From NCBI GenBank assembly GCA_963823675.1, contig CAWGMT010000015.1, positions 62,001-126,000 of the forward strand: a stretch of DNA of 64,000 bases. Reading direction: 5' to 3'. Source of the DNA: CAWGMT01 sp963823675 (lineage in GTDB: Bacteria; Planctomycetota; Planctomycetia; Isosphaerales; Isosphaeraceae). The first letter of the stretch is position 1, and each line of letters begins with the position of its first letter. The notes below the pieces were generated by a model. It searched no databases. It was not told the origin of the DNA and saw nothing but the letters and a program-made list of their open reading frames with translations. This document shows, in pieces, positions 38,493 to 47,295 of the stretch. The position numbers were made by a program, and so were the translations under genes.

Positions 38493-39741
38493 CAGACCGC
38501 GGGATCTCGCTCGACGTCGGCGCTCCGGAAGCGAACGCCGATGACATCCGTCCGGTAGCTGCCGATGCGGAGGCGGACGCGCCACATCATCTCCGAGCTC
38601 AGCCGATTGGCAACTCCCGGCTCGCTGGCGATGACCGTTTCGAACGATCTTCCGGGATCGAGCACGACACTTTCCTGCCCGACAATCGACCATTCGCTGT
38701 CCACGGCCAGGGGATAGGCCCCGATCGACTTGCCGTCGGAAGTCGTGATGAAACAGCGGTCGAGCCGCGAGGCCTGCTCCCGGATGTAAGCCAATTCCAG
38801 CGGAGCGAACGCCTGGCTTTTCGAGAGATTGGTGAACCGAAGCCGCAGCACGAGCGACTCGGAAGCCTCCTCCTTGTATTTGGACGGGTCGATCGAGCCC
38901 TCCAGCTCCACACGCGCGAGTGCGACAGACACCGGCGTCACTTGCAAGTCGCCGATTCTCAACGGTGCCGCCGGCGCGTCCCCATCGTCCGGTGCGCGGA
39001 GCGTGGTCGTGTTCTCCGGGGGAACCGGTGGCAGTGTCTTGGCGTCGAGGAGGGATGGGCTCGGTACAGTCGGCGAAGCGGTCTCGCTGGCCTCGGTCGA
39101 AACGGTCGTCGCCGGGTCGGCCGGACGGGACGATCGCCCCGTCAACACCATCCAGCTCAGAGCCAGGGTGACGGCACTCGCGTAGCTCAAGATGAAGACT
39201 TGAAACCACGGGAAGCGAGCATCCTCGCGGATCTCATCATCGCTGGTCATTTCCGTCCCAGCCTCCCGGCGCCCGACGACCAGGTCGGGAAGCAAGGGCG
39301 AGGCGGCCGCCGCTGCGGCCGCCGTCTCCGGTTCGGGTGAGTCGCCGCCCGAAAAGCCGGCGGGCCCAGGGGCGCCGGGCGACGCCGCTTCGGCGCCGCC
39401 GCGCGCATGGCGACGACTGCCTTGAAAACCTCGGAAGTTCGCGGACTCTGCTTATCGCCTCGAATCAGACGTGCGACCGGATCATCGGGGCGGGATCGCC
39501 TGGAAGGAGCATCGTCGCCAGTGCGCGAGCCCAGCACCGGGTCGGGAGCAGGTTGCTCGATCGATTGCGACAACATCTTATTGACGTCGTCAAAGAACGA
39601 GTCGTAGGGCTCTTCCTGGAGGGCTTCACCTTCCCGGGGAACACCCGCGGGCACCGGCTTCGTCTCATCACCCTCCCCCGCCGCATGAGGCCCGTCGGGG
39701 TTCGGCGTCGGATGGGGTGGGTCCGCGATTTCTCGGGTCAT
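38429..39741 (-). CDS. Single-pass membrane protein of unknown function, one frameshift
   Basis: About 437 residues. The N-terminal cytosolic part is Pro/acidic-rich (EEPYDSFFDDVNKMLSQSI), then PLLPDLVVGRREAGTEM leads into an acidic segment and a membrane helix (FPWFQVFILSYASAVTLALS). Outside is a beta-rich domain (LQVTPVSVALARVELEGSI, RSFETVIASEPGVANRLSS). The two halves are in different frames: the change is near 39365, in a G/C-rich run. The alternative is two genes joined by an ATGA overlap at 39247-39250, but the Ala/Asp/Pro-rich second-frame sequence before 39250 reads as continuous protein. Confidence 0.6.
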
Positions 39742-39891
39742 GGGGCTAGCACCGCACTCGGGAACTTCGGCATCGATAAGCATTTGCCCGGTCCGACAAG
39801 GACTGTAAAACAATAATACAACAATCTCGGTTCGGCGGCGAGAGCCGCATGGCCGTTTGGCCCGCGGGGCAGGATGGGCGAGGTGAAAAAC

Positions 39892-40683
39892 CTACGTGTG
39901 TCGCCGGAACCATACCGTTGTACCAGCGCCGGCGGTGAGTTGCCGCGCGGCGTCTCCGTTAACGACCGCGATCTCGACCCAGCCTGAGCTGCCGCTCAAG
40001 GCCACCAGGCTTCCTGGCGGGCAATCGCTGTACGTACGAACGATACCGTGGATGTGCTCGCCGGCGATCTCAATCGTCCACAGCTCCCGACGCGAATCGC
40101 CCAGCCGATCGTCGCAGACGTTGGTGATCAAGTTTCCGAATGGATCACGGAAAATGACTTCGCCGACAAAGCCGTGGTCGTCGGCGCTGGGTTCGAAGTT
40201 TCTCAGAGTGACAAACTGTTCGCGCCGCGGGCCCAGCTCGGCGGAATCGCCGCCCCGCACGAGATGCGCGGAGGCCGGAGCCAGGATGTCACGACCGTGA
40301 AACGTCGGCGACACCACGGCGCGGCGCAATGCGGGGTTGGTGATTTCCCAGACCCCGGCCGGCGGCTGGCGTCGCACCACGCCCGTGATCAAGCCATTGT
40401 CGGGAAGCACAAACCACTGATCGGCGGCCGAAACGGCAATGAGCCGCCGTTCGGTTCCGACGCCGGGGTCGATCACCGCCAGATGGACCGTTCCCCTGGG
40501 GAAAACATCGACGATACCGGCCAGCACGAAACTCCCTTCCAGGATGTTCTGCGGCGAGATGGTGTGGCAGACGTCGACCAGTTGCGTTCCCGGCGCCAGG
40601 CCGAGCAAGACACCCTTGATCGCAGCCACATACGGACCGCCCAGGCCGAAATCGGTCGTGAGCGTGACAATTCCCGAATTCAT
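39892..40683 (-). CDS. S-adenosyl-L-methionine hydroxide adenosyltransferase family protein
   Basis: A 263-residue member of the DUF62/SAM chlorinase-fluorinase superfamily. It keeps TLTTDFG (Asp 11), IDPGVGTERR (71-80) and TFHGRDILAP (127-136), which line the SAM pocket and give the Asp, Arg and His associated with water activation. The hydroxide members split SAM into adenosine and methionine. The C-terminal beta-barrel ends in GTTVWFRR. It lies 25 bases downstream of queF and is probably cotranscribed with it. Confidence 0.92.
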   Translation of the reverse strand: MNSGIVTLTTDFGLGGPYVAAIKGVLLGLAPGTQLVDVCHTISPQNILEGSFVLAGIVDVFPRGTVHLAVIDPGVGTERRLIAVSAADQWFVLPDNGLITGVVRRQPPAGVWEITNPALRRAVVSPTFHGRDILAPASAHLVRGGDSAELGPRREQFVTLRNFEPSADDHGFVGEVIFRDPFGNLITNVCDDRLGDSRRELWTIEIAGEHIHGIVRTYSDCPPGSLVALSGSSGWVEIAVVNGDAARQLTAGAGTTVWFRRHT

Positions 40684-40708
40684 CGTCCCTCCAGGAGCCC
40701 CTCAAATC

Positions 40709-41059
40709 TCAGGACCTGGCGGCCTCATAGGCCGCCGTGACCCGCGCCGTGATCCCTCCCCGCGGGTTGAACTGGCCGGTCACCTTCATCCTTCGTGGCT
40801 GACAGGAACGCGTCAAATCGTCGAGGATCGTATTGACCGCATGCTCGTAGAAAATCCCCCGGTCGCGGTAACCGAACAGATAGAGCTTCAAGCTTTTGAG
40901 CTCGAGGCACGTCGCGGCCGGTACATACGCAATCGTGATCGTACCGAAATCGGGCTGACCCGTCTTGGGGCAGACCGCCGTGAACTCCGGACACGCGATC
41001 TCGATCTCATATTCGCGATCGGGAAACTGATTGGGAAAGGTGTCGACAATCGATGGCAT
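40709..41059 (-). CDS. queF: NADPH-dependent 7-cyano-7-deazaguanine reductase
   Basis: A 116-residue unimodular QueF that reduces preQ0 to preQ1 in queuosine synthesis. The active-site motif is CPKTGQPDFGT, with catalytic Cys 30; the NADPH-binding ELKSLKLYLFGYRDRGIFYE stretch and EHAVNTILDDL are intact. ATG 41059 has GGGGAGA just upstream. The next gene on the strand is the SAM hydroxide adenosyltransferase. The gene upstream is divergent, so promoters for both lie in 41060-41248. Confidence 0.95.
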   Translation of the reverse strand: MPSIVDTFPNQFPDREYEIEIACPEFTAVCPKTGQPDFGTITIAYVPAATCLELKSLKLYLFGYRDRGIFYEHAVNTILDDLTRSCQPRRMKVTGQFNPRGGITARVTAAYEAARS

Positions 41060-41248
41060 CTGGTCTCCCCGATGCGATTCAACGCGCTGCGGCAAGGGGG
41101 TTCGAACGCTCACCCGATCGGGCCGGCCGTGGAACAATTCGAGCCAGCCGCGTCGAACCCGGCTCATCCCACTTTGGTCCCGGATGGGCGCATATGCTAT
41201 TCTAGTCGAAATCGATTCAGACTTGATAGTTGGATGGAGCAATTCAAA

Positions 41249-42145
41249 ATGGAAAAACGACAGCTTGGCAAGACCGACATGCACGTCACCGCGCTGGGAT
41301 ATGGCGGCGCCGAGATCGGGTTCGAGAAGGCCGCGCCCGAATCGGTCTCGCGCCTCCTGGGCGAGGCCCTCGACGCCGGCCTCAACATGATCGACACGGC
41401 CGAATGCTACCTCCAGAGCGAAGAGCTCATCGGCCAGGCCGTGGCGCATCGCCGCGGCGAGTTCTACCTCTTTACAAAGTGCGGGCACCCCGAGAATCCC
41501 GGCGTCGGCGACTGGCGGCCCGAGTCGCTCCTGGCAACCATCGAGCGCAGCTTGCAACGGCTCAAGACCGACTGCGTCGACTTGGTCCAGCTCCACAGTT
41601 GCTCCGAGAACGAGCTGCGCAAGGGAGACGTCATCGCGGCGTTGCAACAGGCGCGGGCGAAGGGCCACACCCGCTACATCGGCTACAGCGGCGACGGCAG
41701 CGCGGCCCGTTTTGCCATCGAGTGCGGCGCCTTCGACACGCTGCAAACCTCGCTCAATATCGCCGACCAGGAAGCCATCGAGCTCACCCTGCCCCTGGCT
41801 CGCGAGCGCGCGCTGGGCGTGATCGCCAAACGGCCGATTGCCAACGCCGTGTGGCGACACGCAGAGAAGCCGGCCAACGACTACATCCTGCCCTACTGGG
41901 AGCGGCTCCGGCAGCTCGACTATGAGTTCCTGCGCACCGAGCCCGAAAACGCCGCCGCCATCGCGCTTTGGTTCACGCTCAGCGTTCCGGGAGTCCACAC
42001 CGCGATCGTCGGCACGGCCAATCCCACGCGCTGGCGTCAAAACGCAGCGCTACTCGCCGCCGGCCCGCTCGACGATTCGAGGATGGCGGCGATCCGCGGC
42101 CGCTGGAAAGCGGTGGCAGGCGTGGACTGGGTCGGGCAGATCTGA
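41249..42145 (+). CDS. Aldo/keto reductase
   Basis: A 298-residue TIM-barrel oxidoreductase using NADPH. The catalytic tetrad is visible: Asp 49 and Tyr 54 in IDTAECYL, Lys 77 in LFTKCG, His 116 in LVQLHSC. The nucleotide-binding end is TAIVGTANPTRW. The start is ATG 41249 (MEKRQLGKTDM, the usual family start); ATG 41234 would add five residues. Substrate cannot be told. It is divergent from queF. Confidence 0.93.
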   Translation: MEKRQLGKTDMHVTALGYGGAEIGFEKAAPESVSRLLGEALDAGLNMIDTAECYLQSEELIGQAVAHRRGEFYLFTKCGHPENPGVGDWRPESLLATIERSLQRLKTDCVDLVQLHSCSENELRKGDVIAALQQARAKGHTRYIGYSGDGSAARFAIECGAFDTLQTSLNIADQEAIELTLPLARERALGVIAKRPIANAVWRHAEKPANDYILPYWERLRQLDYEFLRTEPENAAAIALWFTLSVPGVHTAIVGTANPTRWRQNAALLAAGPLDDSRMAAIRGRWKAVAGVDWVGQI

Positions 42146-42189
42146 ACGTCCTGACCGCGAGCTCGCGCGTTCTGGTCTTGCGCTATTCG

Positions 42190-42242
42190 CACGCCCCGAA
42201 GGGGCAAAAAGATGTCAGCCCAGGGCAACGCCCTTGGGAAGG
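42190..42242 (+). repeat. Short palindromic repeat
   Basis: Two hairpins in a row, GCCCCGAAGGGGC and CCCAGGGCAACGCCCTTGGG, occupy the gap after the aldo/keto reductase. They resemble dispersed intergenic repeats and could also act in transcript ending; there is no T-run. Confidence 0.6.
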
Positions 42243-42282
42243 AGCGGAAATCGAATGTTGACGGATCACTGGAGACCAATCG

Positions 42283-42488
42283 ATGGCAACCGCCCAACTC
42301 GCCGACAGGCTACAGGCCTTGGAAAGACTGGTCGGGCGGCTGGAAGCTAAGATTTCCCGCCCGGCCGATCCCAACCGACCATGGTGGCTGGAGGAGTCTC
42401 AGAGATTCGAGACCTTTTCCGAGGTATTGTCCACATCGAGCACGTCAAGGTTGGTGACCAGACCAAACTGGAGGTCCTCCGTATATGA
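42283..42488 (+). CDS. Small coiled-coil protein ahead of DUF4058, one frameshift
   Basis: MATAQLADRLQALERLVGRL forms a coiled coil, followed by PNRPWWLEE, a pattern seen in small planctomycete proteins that precede toxin-like genes. A -1 frame change near 42390 then gives EIRDLFRGIVHIEHVKVGDQ and TKLEVLRI, ending in TGA at 42486-42488, which overlaps the ATG of the DUF4058 gene. Without the change the frame runs on in unlikely sequence. The product would be about 68 residues. Function unknown. Confidence 0.5.
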
Positions 42489-43297
42489 AATCGCCGTTTC
42501 CAGGGATGGATCCCTACATCGAGGCCTGCGGACTTTGGGGAGATTTTCACACGCACCTCATTGAAAAGATTTATGACCGACTCGCTGAAGCAGTTCCGGA
42601 CCGGTACGTCGTGCGGACCGGTGAGCGCTCCTACGTGGTTCTCGTGGAGTCGGAGGGCAAACAGAGTCATCCATTCTTGCCTGATGTCAGCGTCACGGTG
42701 CCACGGGGTCGCAAGAGGTCCCGGAAAAAGGGGGGCGTTGCTCTGGCGGAGCTGGCCGGCGAGATCGAACCCGTGACCATGCGCGCCTTCATCCAGGAGG
42801 AACATCGCGAAGCATTCGTCGAGATTTATGAGATGAGTCCCGAGCACCGCCTGGTAACAAGCATCGAAGTTCTCTCGCCTTCAAACAAGCGTCCGGGGAG
42901 CGAGGGGTGGGAGCTCTATCAGCGCAAGCGGCAAAGCCTGCTGCTCGGCGACGCGAGCCTGGTGGAGATCGACCTGCTGCGCAGAGGCCAGCGTATGCCC
43001 ATGCTCGATCGGTGGCCTGACAGTCCCTACACGCTGCTGGTCGCGCAGGCGAAAACGGCCCAGCTTTGCCGCGTCTGGCCGGCCCACTTTCGACGGCGGC
43101 TCCCCCCTCTGCCGGTTCCCCTGGCAAAACCCGATCCCGACGTCCCCTTGGACCTTCAGCCGATGATCGACGCGATCTACCAGCGATCCCGCTATGAGCG
43201 CAGCATCGATCACAGCAAGCCGTTAAACCCGCCGCTCGATGCCGCGGACGCCCGCTGGCTGAAACAACAATTGCCGGCCAGGCGTAGCCACCGGTAA
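42485..43297 (+). CDS. DUF4058 family protein
   Basis: A 270-residue protein with the family opening KSPFPGMDPYIEA, then LWGDFHTHLIEKIYDRLAE, FLPDVSV, and VTSIEVLSPSNK and LVEIDLLRRGQRMP. The last motifs (E-x-LSPxNK, EIDLLR) recall a restriction-endonuclease-like core, which is inference. DUF4058 proteins are common in planctomycetes and cyanobacteria, with no settled role. The start overlaps the stop of the small upstream gene. A truncated relative lies at 49768-50262. Confidence 0.9.
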   Translation: MKSPFPGMDPYIEACGLWGDFHTHLIEKIYDRLAEAVPDRYVVRTGERSYVVLVESEGKQSHPFLPDVSVTVPRGRKRSRKKGGVALAELAGEIEPVTMRAFIQEEHREAFVEIYEMSPEHRLVTSIEVLSPSNKRPGSEGWELYQRKRQSLLLGDASLVEIDLLRRGQRMPMLDRWPDSPYTLLVAQAKTAQLCRVWPAHFRRRLPPLPVPLAKPDPDVPLDLQPMIDAIYQRSRYERSIDHSKPLNPPLDAADARWLKQQLPARRSHR

Positions 43298-43354
43298 CTG
43301 AATTGTGTTGCAACCTCCGGGCGCACCGGCGAGAATCGGCAAGGAGGTCAAGTC

Positions 43355-43600
43355 ATGCACTATAAGCTACCCCTGATCCTCGAGCCCCAGCCCGAAGGCG
43401 GATTCACCGTGACGTCGCCTCTGCTTCCGGAATTGATCACCGAGGGCGACACCGTTGAGGACGCCCTCGACAACGTCCGGGACGCCCTGGCAGCCGTCAT
43501 CGAGGCCTATCAGGAGACAGGGCAGTCGCTCCCCCCAAGCGTGCTGATCTTGGACCCCATGGGGCCGGTCTGGGCGGAGATGGTGGTCGCCGTCCCATGA
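43355..43600 (+). CDS. hicB: HicB family antitoxin
   Basis: An 81-residue HicB: partial RNase H-like fold with LILEPQPEGGFTVTSPLLPE, ITEGDTVEDALDNVRDALA. No extra DNA-binding helix is present at the C-terminus. It should bind and neutralise the HicA toxin. The start has AAGGAGG eight bases upstream, the strongest site in this region. Its stop overlaps the HicA start by four bases, with antitoxin first. Confidence 0.92.
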   Translation: MHYKLPLILEPQPEGGFTVTSPLLPELITEGDTVEDALDNVRDALAAVIEAYQETGQSLPPSVLILDPMGPVWAEMVVAVP

Positions 43601-43809
43601 AGTATCGTGAGGTCGCCAGGAAGCTGGCCTCGCTGCGGTGTCGTGAGCTACCGCGAACCGGTGGCGGCGCACATCGCAAGTGGCTTAACCCGCAGACAAA
43701 CGCCATCACAGTTGTGCGCGATTGGGGCGGCGACGATCTAAAACTGGGGACAATCCCCGCGGCGATTCGCCAACTCGGGCTGTCCTGGGACGACTTCCAG
43801 GGGGCGTGA
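43597..43809 (+). CDS. hicA: HicA family mRNA interferase toxin
   Basis: A 70-residue HicA with a double-stranded-RNA-binding fold. The catalytic His is in GGGAHRKW, after KYREVARKLASLRCREL; the end is TIPAAIRQLGLSWDDF. It should cut mRNA when HicB is lost. It looks intact. Overlap with hicB (ATGA) couples translation. Confidence 0.92.
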   Translation: MKYREVARKLASLRCRELPRTGGGAHRKWLNPQTNAITVVRDWGGDDLKLGTIPAAIRQLGLSWDDFQGA

Positions 43810-43837
43810 GTCGTCGCCCCGCAGCCGAGCGGCCTAA

Positions 43838-43985
43838 CCCGACCTGCCGCAGGCCGTCGTGAAACGGCTGGGCCTCCCGCTGGGCAATCCGGTCAAAGTT
43901 CGTTACGCCGATGGCCGCACGGCCCGGCGAGAGGTCAAAGGCGTCTTCGTCAAACTCCTGGGGTGCGACGGTACGTGCACAGCCC
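43838..43985 (+). pseudogene. Clan AA aspartic protease fragment
   Basis: After an in-frame TAA, codons read LPQAVVKRLGLPL and VKVRYADGRTARREVKGVFV, then KLLG. This matches the middle of small retropepsin-like proteins (ERLGLPL...YADGR...), which lack their catalytic DTGA part here. Both ends are missing. The fragment abuts the end of the gene at 43989. Confidence 0.6.
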
Positions 43986-43988
43986 CGA

Positions 43989-44528
43989 TCAGAATGCGGA
44001 GGTCAAGACAAGCTCGAATCGACCGGCCTGCACGCCGGAACGAAGGCCCCGCACTTTGGAGACGACCGTGGTCAGCGAGGCCGTTCCGCTGTTGACGGCA
44101 TTGGTGTACTTGCCGGTACCTCCAACGACCGTGTAGCTGTAAACGCCGGGGAGCCCCAGGACCCCGTTTTCCGGCTCGATGGCACTCAGCTCGAGTGTGA
44201 ACGTGCCATTGGCCCGCCTGAGTACCACCGTGCCCTGAACGGGACCGACCTGGATGAATCCGACGGTCTGGAGTGTCGCATTCAGCAGAAAGTTACCGAG
44301 CTTCCGGACGCGGCCGGAACCCGACGCCGTGAAGGTGGAACCGACGTCGGGGTTATTATCGCTGTCGATGAATCTGCCGTGGAACGCGCCGTCAAGCGGA
44401 AAGATCAATTGGATGGGCTGGCCGGACACGAGCGCCGGGGCGTGCATGCCGGCGAGCCCGGTCGCCAGCAGGTTTCTCGATTCAATTTGTTCCAGAACCG
44501 GCCTCTGACTTCGGGAATTTCGCTTCAT
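43989..44528 (-). CDS. Exported protein with LEPR-like motif
   Basis: A 179-residue protein starting MKRNSRSQRPVLEQIESRNL followed by LATG, a variant of the planctomycete LEPRxLL signal. The rest is beta-rich (GTFTLELSAIEPENGVLGLP; YSYTVVGGTGKYTNAVNSG) and ends in LTSAF. The GTGxYxNAxGxG pattern recurs in allene-oxide-cyclase-like barrel proteins; this is a weak likeness. Its start overlaps the stop of the upstream gene (ATGA), so the two are made together. Confidence 0.72.
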   Translation of the reverse strand: MKRNSRSQRPVLEQIESRNLLATGLAGMHAPALVSGQPIQLIFPLDGAFHGRFIDSDNNPDVGSTFTASGSGRVRKLGNFLLNATLQTVGFIQVGPVQGTVVLRRANGTFTLELSAIEPENGVLGLPGVYSYTVVGGTGKYTNAVNSGTASLTTVVSKVRGLRSGVQAGRFELVLTSAF

Positions 44529-45379
44529 CCGTCCTCCCCTTCGATCGTGACCGAGTCAGTTTCGCCATCGGGGAAGCTGATCTCCGCGTTGCCCTCCTCG
44601 TCTTCGAACACGACGGTAGCGCGTAGCTTGCCCCAGCCATCCCGGTTGACGAAGCGGTCGGGACCGTCTTCTTGCCAGCCGTCGAGGCAGAGCGTACTGA
44701 TCGCGGCTTCGGTCAGGCCCTGGTCGAGGAAATACTGGCGATGGACGCGTCGCGCATCCTGGACCGTGTATTCCCGGCGCCGGTGCCGTCCCGATCGCGC
44801 GGATCTTCCGGACGATTCCGCGGCACGGGCGAACCCGTCATGCTCGCCGACCATCTCCTTGATCCTCGCAGCCGTCACTTCGGCGGTCTGGAGCAGGCCC
44901 TCGGCGTTCTTGATGATTTTGTCGAGTAGCTCCGGCAGCTTGTCGAAGGCCCGCAGCTTCATCTCCCGGCTGCACGACGGCCAGAGGACCTGTTCTTCAT
45001 TGAGCGTCCCCGAACTGCCGGCCGCGGTGTCAAGAGCGGCTCCCTTGAGGATCTGTACGACCTCTTCTTCATCGAGCATCCCCGAACTGGTCGACACGCC
45101 CGGCTGGGGCGTGGAATCGCGGACAATCCGGATCGCGACGTGAAGCCGGTAGCCGGCCGAACCAACCCGGCTGAAAGCCAGGTAGTGCTCCCGAGAAACT
45201 CCGGTCTCGCCGACGGGCTCGGCAAGGAACTTCACACTGGCATCAATGCCAATATTGAGCTCCTCGACCAGCGTTTTCTCGACGCTCTTGACGATCTCCG
45301 AGACCTGGTTGGTCACGGAATTGAGGCGCGGACTGATGCCGCGCAGCGCAGCGATGCGCTTCTTCAACTCGTTGCTCAT
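44525..45379 (-). CDS. Unknown protein coupled to the exported gene
   Basis: A 284-residue protein that I do not recognise. The N-terminal helix (KKRIAALRGISPRLNSVTNQ) is followed by an alpha/beta part with VEELNIGIDASVKFLAEPVG and YRLHVAIRIVRDS, then helices (LPELLDKIIKNAEGLLQTAE), a charged linker, and a C-terminal beta part (GWGKLRATVVFEDEEGN, EISFPDGE). No signal or membrane segment is visible. A 29-bp repeat spaced 72 bases (44989 and 45061) codes for SSGMLDEEEV and SSGTLNEEQV. The start follows AAAGGAAAG. Confidence 0.65.
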   Translation of the reverse strand: MSNELKKRIAALRGISPRLNSVTNQVSEIVKSVEKTLVEELNIGIDASVKFLAEPVGETGVSREHYLAFSRVGSAGYRLHVAIRIVRDSTPQPGVSTSSGMLDEEEVVQILKGAALDTAAGSSGTLNEEQVLWPSCSREMKLRAFDKLPELLDKIIKNAEGLLQTAEVTAARIKEMVGEHDGFARAAESSGRSARSGRHRRREYTVQDARRVHRQYFLDQGLTEAAISTLCLDGWQEDGPDRFVNRDGWGKLRATVVFEDEEGNAEISFPDGETDSVTIEGEDG

Positions 45380-45642
45380 CGAACTTTCCTTTCAGTTGCG
45401 TCGGGCCATCGGCCCGCTTCGAGACCCCCGTCGGGGGCAAAAGGGTCGCGATACTCTCGCGACTAGCCATATCTTAGGGAAGTTTGTCGGAAAGAGCAAG
45501 ATACTCGTCGGTCTTGGAGGACGTTTGTCGGCGATCGGCTCGGTCCCCCATCGGCGAGCCCGCTCGGGTCGCCCCGATCACCCACATCGATATAATCAGA
45601 CACGACGACTGGGAATTACGATCACCACGCCAGGAAACACCA

Positions 45643-46410
45643 ATGGACGGCTCGTGCAAGCGATTGGGATTCAAACCGCGGGGATTCCCCCGGTCGCTTG
45701 CCCTTGTTCTGATGGCGGCCGCACCCATCGCGGTTATGCTAACCGCGCTTGGGATGACCCTCTTTCTCTTCATGGGTGAAACCGAGCTCACATTATTGCA
45801 CCACAACGCTCCCGAGTTTTGGGCGCGGTTGATCGGGATCCGATTGGTTGCCCTGATGATCCTTCTTGCTGCCACTCTGCTCACGGCACTCATGCATCCC
45901 GCACCACGGGCATTCTTGATGCGCCGCTCAGCGCAGTTGGTGGACACGCTCTCATTGAGCGCTCTCGTCGCGCTCGGATCCGCATTTGCCGTGTTCGACA
46001 TGTCGTTCAGCGTGGCGGAGTTGACCGAAATCGTTCTGATGGCGCTCTTGCTCGGACTCGTTGCCGCGTGGCCATTGCTTTTCCGCCGGGCAAGAAGTGT
46101 GCGGAGCCTGCTACTGGCAATCGCTCTCTTCGGAGTTTTCGCGGGATGGATCGTGGTCCAGCGCCAGATTGATTGGAACATGCGCAGACCGTTCCGGAGA
46201 GCGTACTCCCAGATCCAACCTGGCATGACGCGGGAACAAGTCGAGGCGATCATGCGCCGGCAATTCCCGCGCAGGCGGCCCGTGGCAAGATTCGATCGGT
46301 GGGGGATCCAGTACACCCTGGACCCAGACGACGGACGATTCAACTCGGAATTCATCATGATCGAGATGAACGAGGGAAAGGTCATTTCGACCCACTACTT
46401 ATTCGACTGA
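45643..46410 (+). CDS. Four-helix membrane protein with SmpA/BamE-like end
   Basis: A 255-residue protein. About five hydrophobic segments occupy residues 15-185 (LALVLMAAAPIAVMLTALG; LIGIRLVALMILLAATLLTA). The C-terminal 70 residues read IQPGMTREQVEAIMRRQFP and FIMIEMNEGKVISTHYL, the PGMTxxQV pattern of SmpA/OmlA-like domains. ATG 45643 is chosen for AGGAAAC upstream and because the preceding frame is not protein-like. Alone on its strand. Confidence 0.72.
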   Translation: MDGSCKRLGFKPRGFPRSLALVLMAAAPIAVMLTALGMTLFLFMGETELTLLHHNAPEFWARLIGIRLVALMILLAATLLTALMHPAPRAFLMRRSAQLVDTLSLSALVALGSAFAVFDMSFSVAELTEIVLMALLLGLVAAWPLLFRRARSVRSLLLAIALFGVFAGWIVVQRQIDWNMRRPFRRAYSQIQPGMTREQVEAIMRRQFPRRRPVARFDRWGIQYTLDPDDGRFNSEFIMIEMNEGKVISTHYLFD

Positions 46411-46626
46411 CGGCGCGGCGCTCGAAGCGAGGTGGCCCGCAAAACCACGGCTCCGGATTTTGGAATCGCTCTTTTCTCCCTGAACGCTTGTGTTACGTCA
46501 CACGAAACAACGGGCATCATCACCCACCATTCGGCACGCACGCAACTACGATCGCTTTTGGGGAGGACTTTGTGCCTTGGCAAAATATGCCATCTGCGAT
46601 ACAGTAGCGCTTAGGAGGGCAGACTG

Positions 46627-46890
46627 ATGACGAGCATGAATATATCGCTTCCTGATGAAATGAAGTCTTTCGTCGAAACCCAGATGGCGCAGGCCGGCTA
46701 TGCGTCGGCCAGCGAGTATATCCGGGCTCTAATCCGCGATGCCCAAAAGCATGATGCTAAACGCGAACTCGAAGCGAAGTTCCGCGAGGCACTGGAGAGT
46801 GGCCCCGCCACGCCGATGACACGCGAGGATTGGGCCGCCTTGCGGGTCGAGGCGATTGAGGGACTCGCCGGCGAGGCGATCCGCCCGTGA
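46627..46890 (+). CDS. parD: ParD-like antitoxin
   Basis: An 87-residue type II antitoxin with a ribbon-helix-helix start (MNISLPDEMKSFVETQMAQA, GYASASEYIRALIRDAQK) that should bind the operator upstream, and a flexible C-terminal arm that wraps the toxin. TAGGAGGG lies upstream of the ATG. The stop overlaps the ParE start (GTGA). Confidence 0.92.
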   Translation: MTSMNISLPDEMKSFVETQMAQAGYASASEYIRALIRDAQKHDAKRELEAKFREALESGPATPMTREDWAALRVEAIEGLAGEAIRP

Positions 46891-47258
46891 GCAAAATCAT
46901 CCGCCGGCCATCGGCAAATCGTGATCTAGTGGAGATTTTCCGCCATTACGCACGCGAGGCCGGTATGCGGGTCGCAGATCGGTTCTTCGCCCAAGCCGAA
47001 GCGACCTTCGCCCGTTTGGCCAGCATGCCCGGCACGGGCACCCGCTATGAGCCGGATGAACAGTTTCACGCCGACCTGCGTTACTCTCCCGTCTCCCGCT
47101 TCCGAAAGTATTTGGTCTTCTACCGGCCTGTGCCTGGTGGTATTGAGGTTCTGCGAGTGCTGCACGGGGCTCGCGATATCGCCGGCATCTTGGCGGAGGA
47201 ATTCGGCGTCGATGGGGATGCCGACGGGGATCGGGAAGACGAGCCAGACGAATCCTAA
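46887..47258 (+). CDS. parE: ParE-like toxin
   Basis: A 123-residue RelE/ParE-fold protein: IIRRPSANRDLVEIFRHYAR, FAQAEATFARLASMPGTGTR and SRFRKYLVFYRPVPGGIEVL, RVLHGARDI. ParE toxins poison gyrase; the gyrase genes of the window are a possible target, by family knowledge only. The acidic tail (DGDADGDREDEPDES) is longer than usual. GTG start overlaps parD. Confidence 0.9.
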   Translation: MSKIIRRPSANRDLVEIFRHYAREAGMRVADRFFAQAEATFARLASMPGTGTRYEPDEQFHADLRYSPVSRFRKYLVFYRPVPGGIEVLRVLHGARDIAGILAEEFGVDGDADGDREDEPDES

Positions 47259-47295
47259 CGGTGTCCCTGACGGTGGTTGCCAGAAACCACGCCGC

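Noticed and set aside
45421..45441. A rho-independent terminator (ACCCCCGTCGGGGGC hairpin)
   Set aside because: No T-run follows on either strand and it lies between divergent genes, where terminators are not expected.
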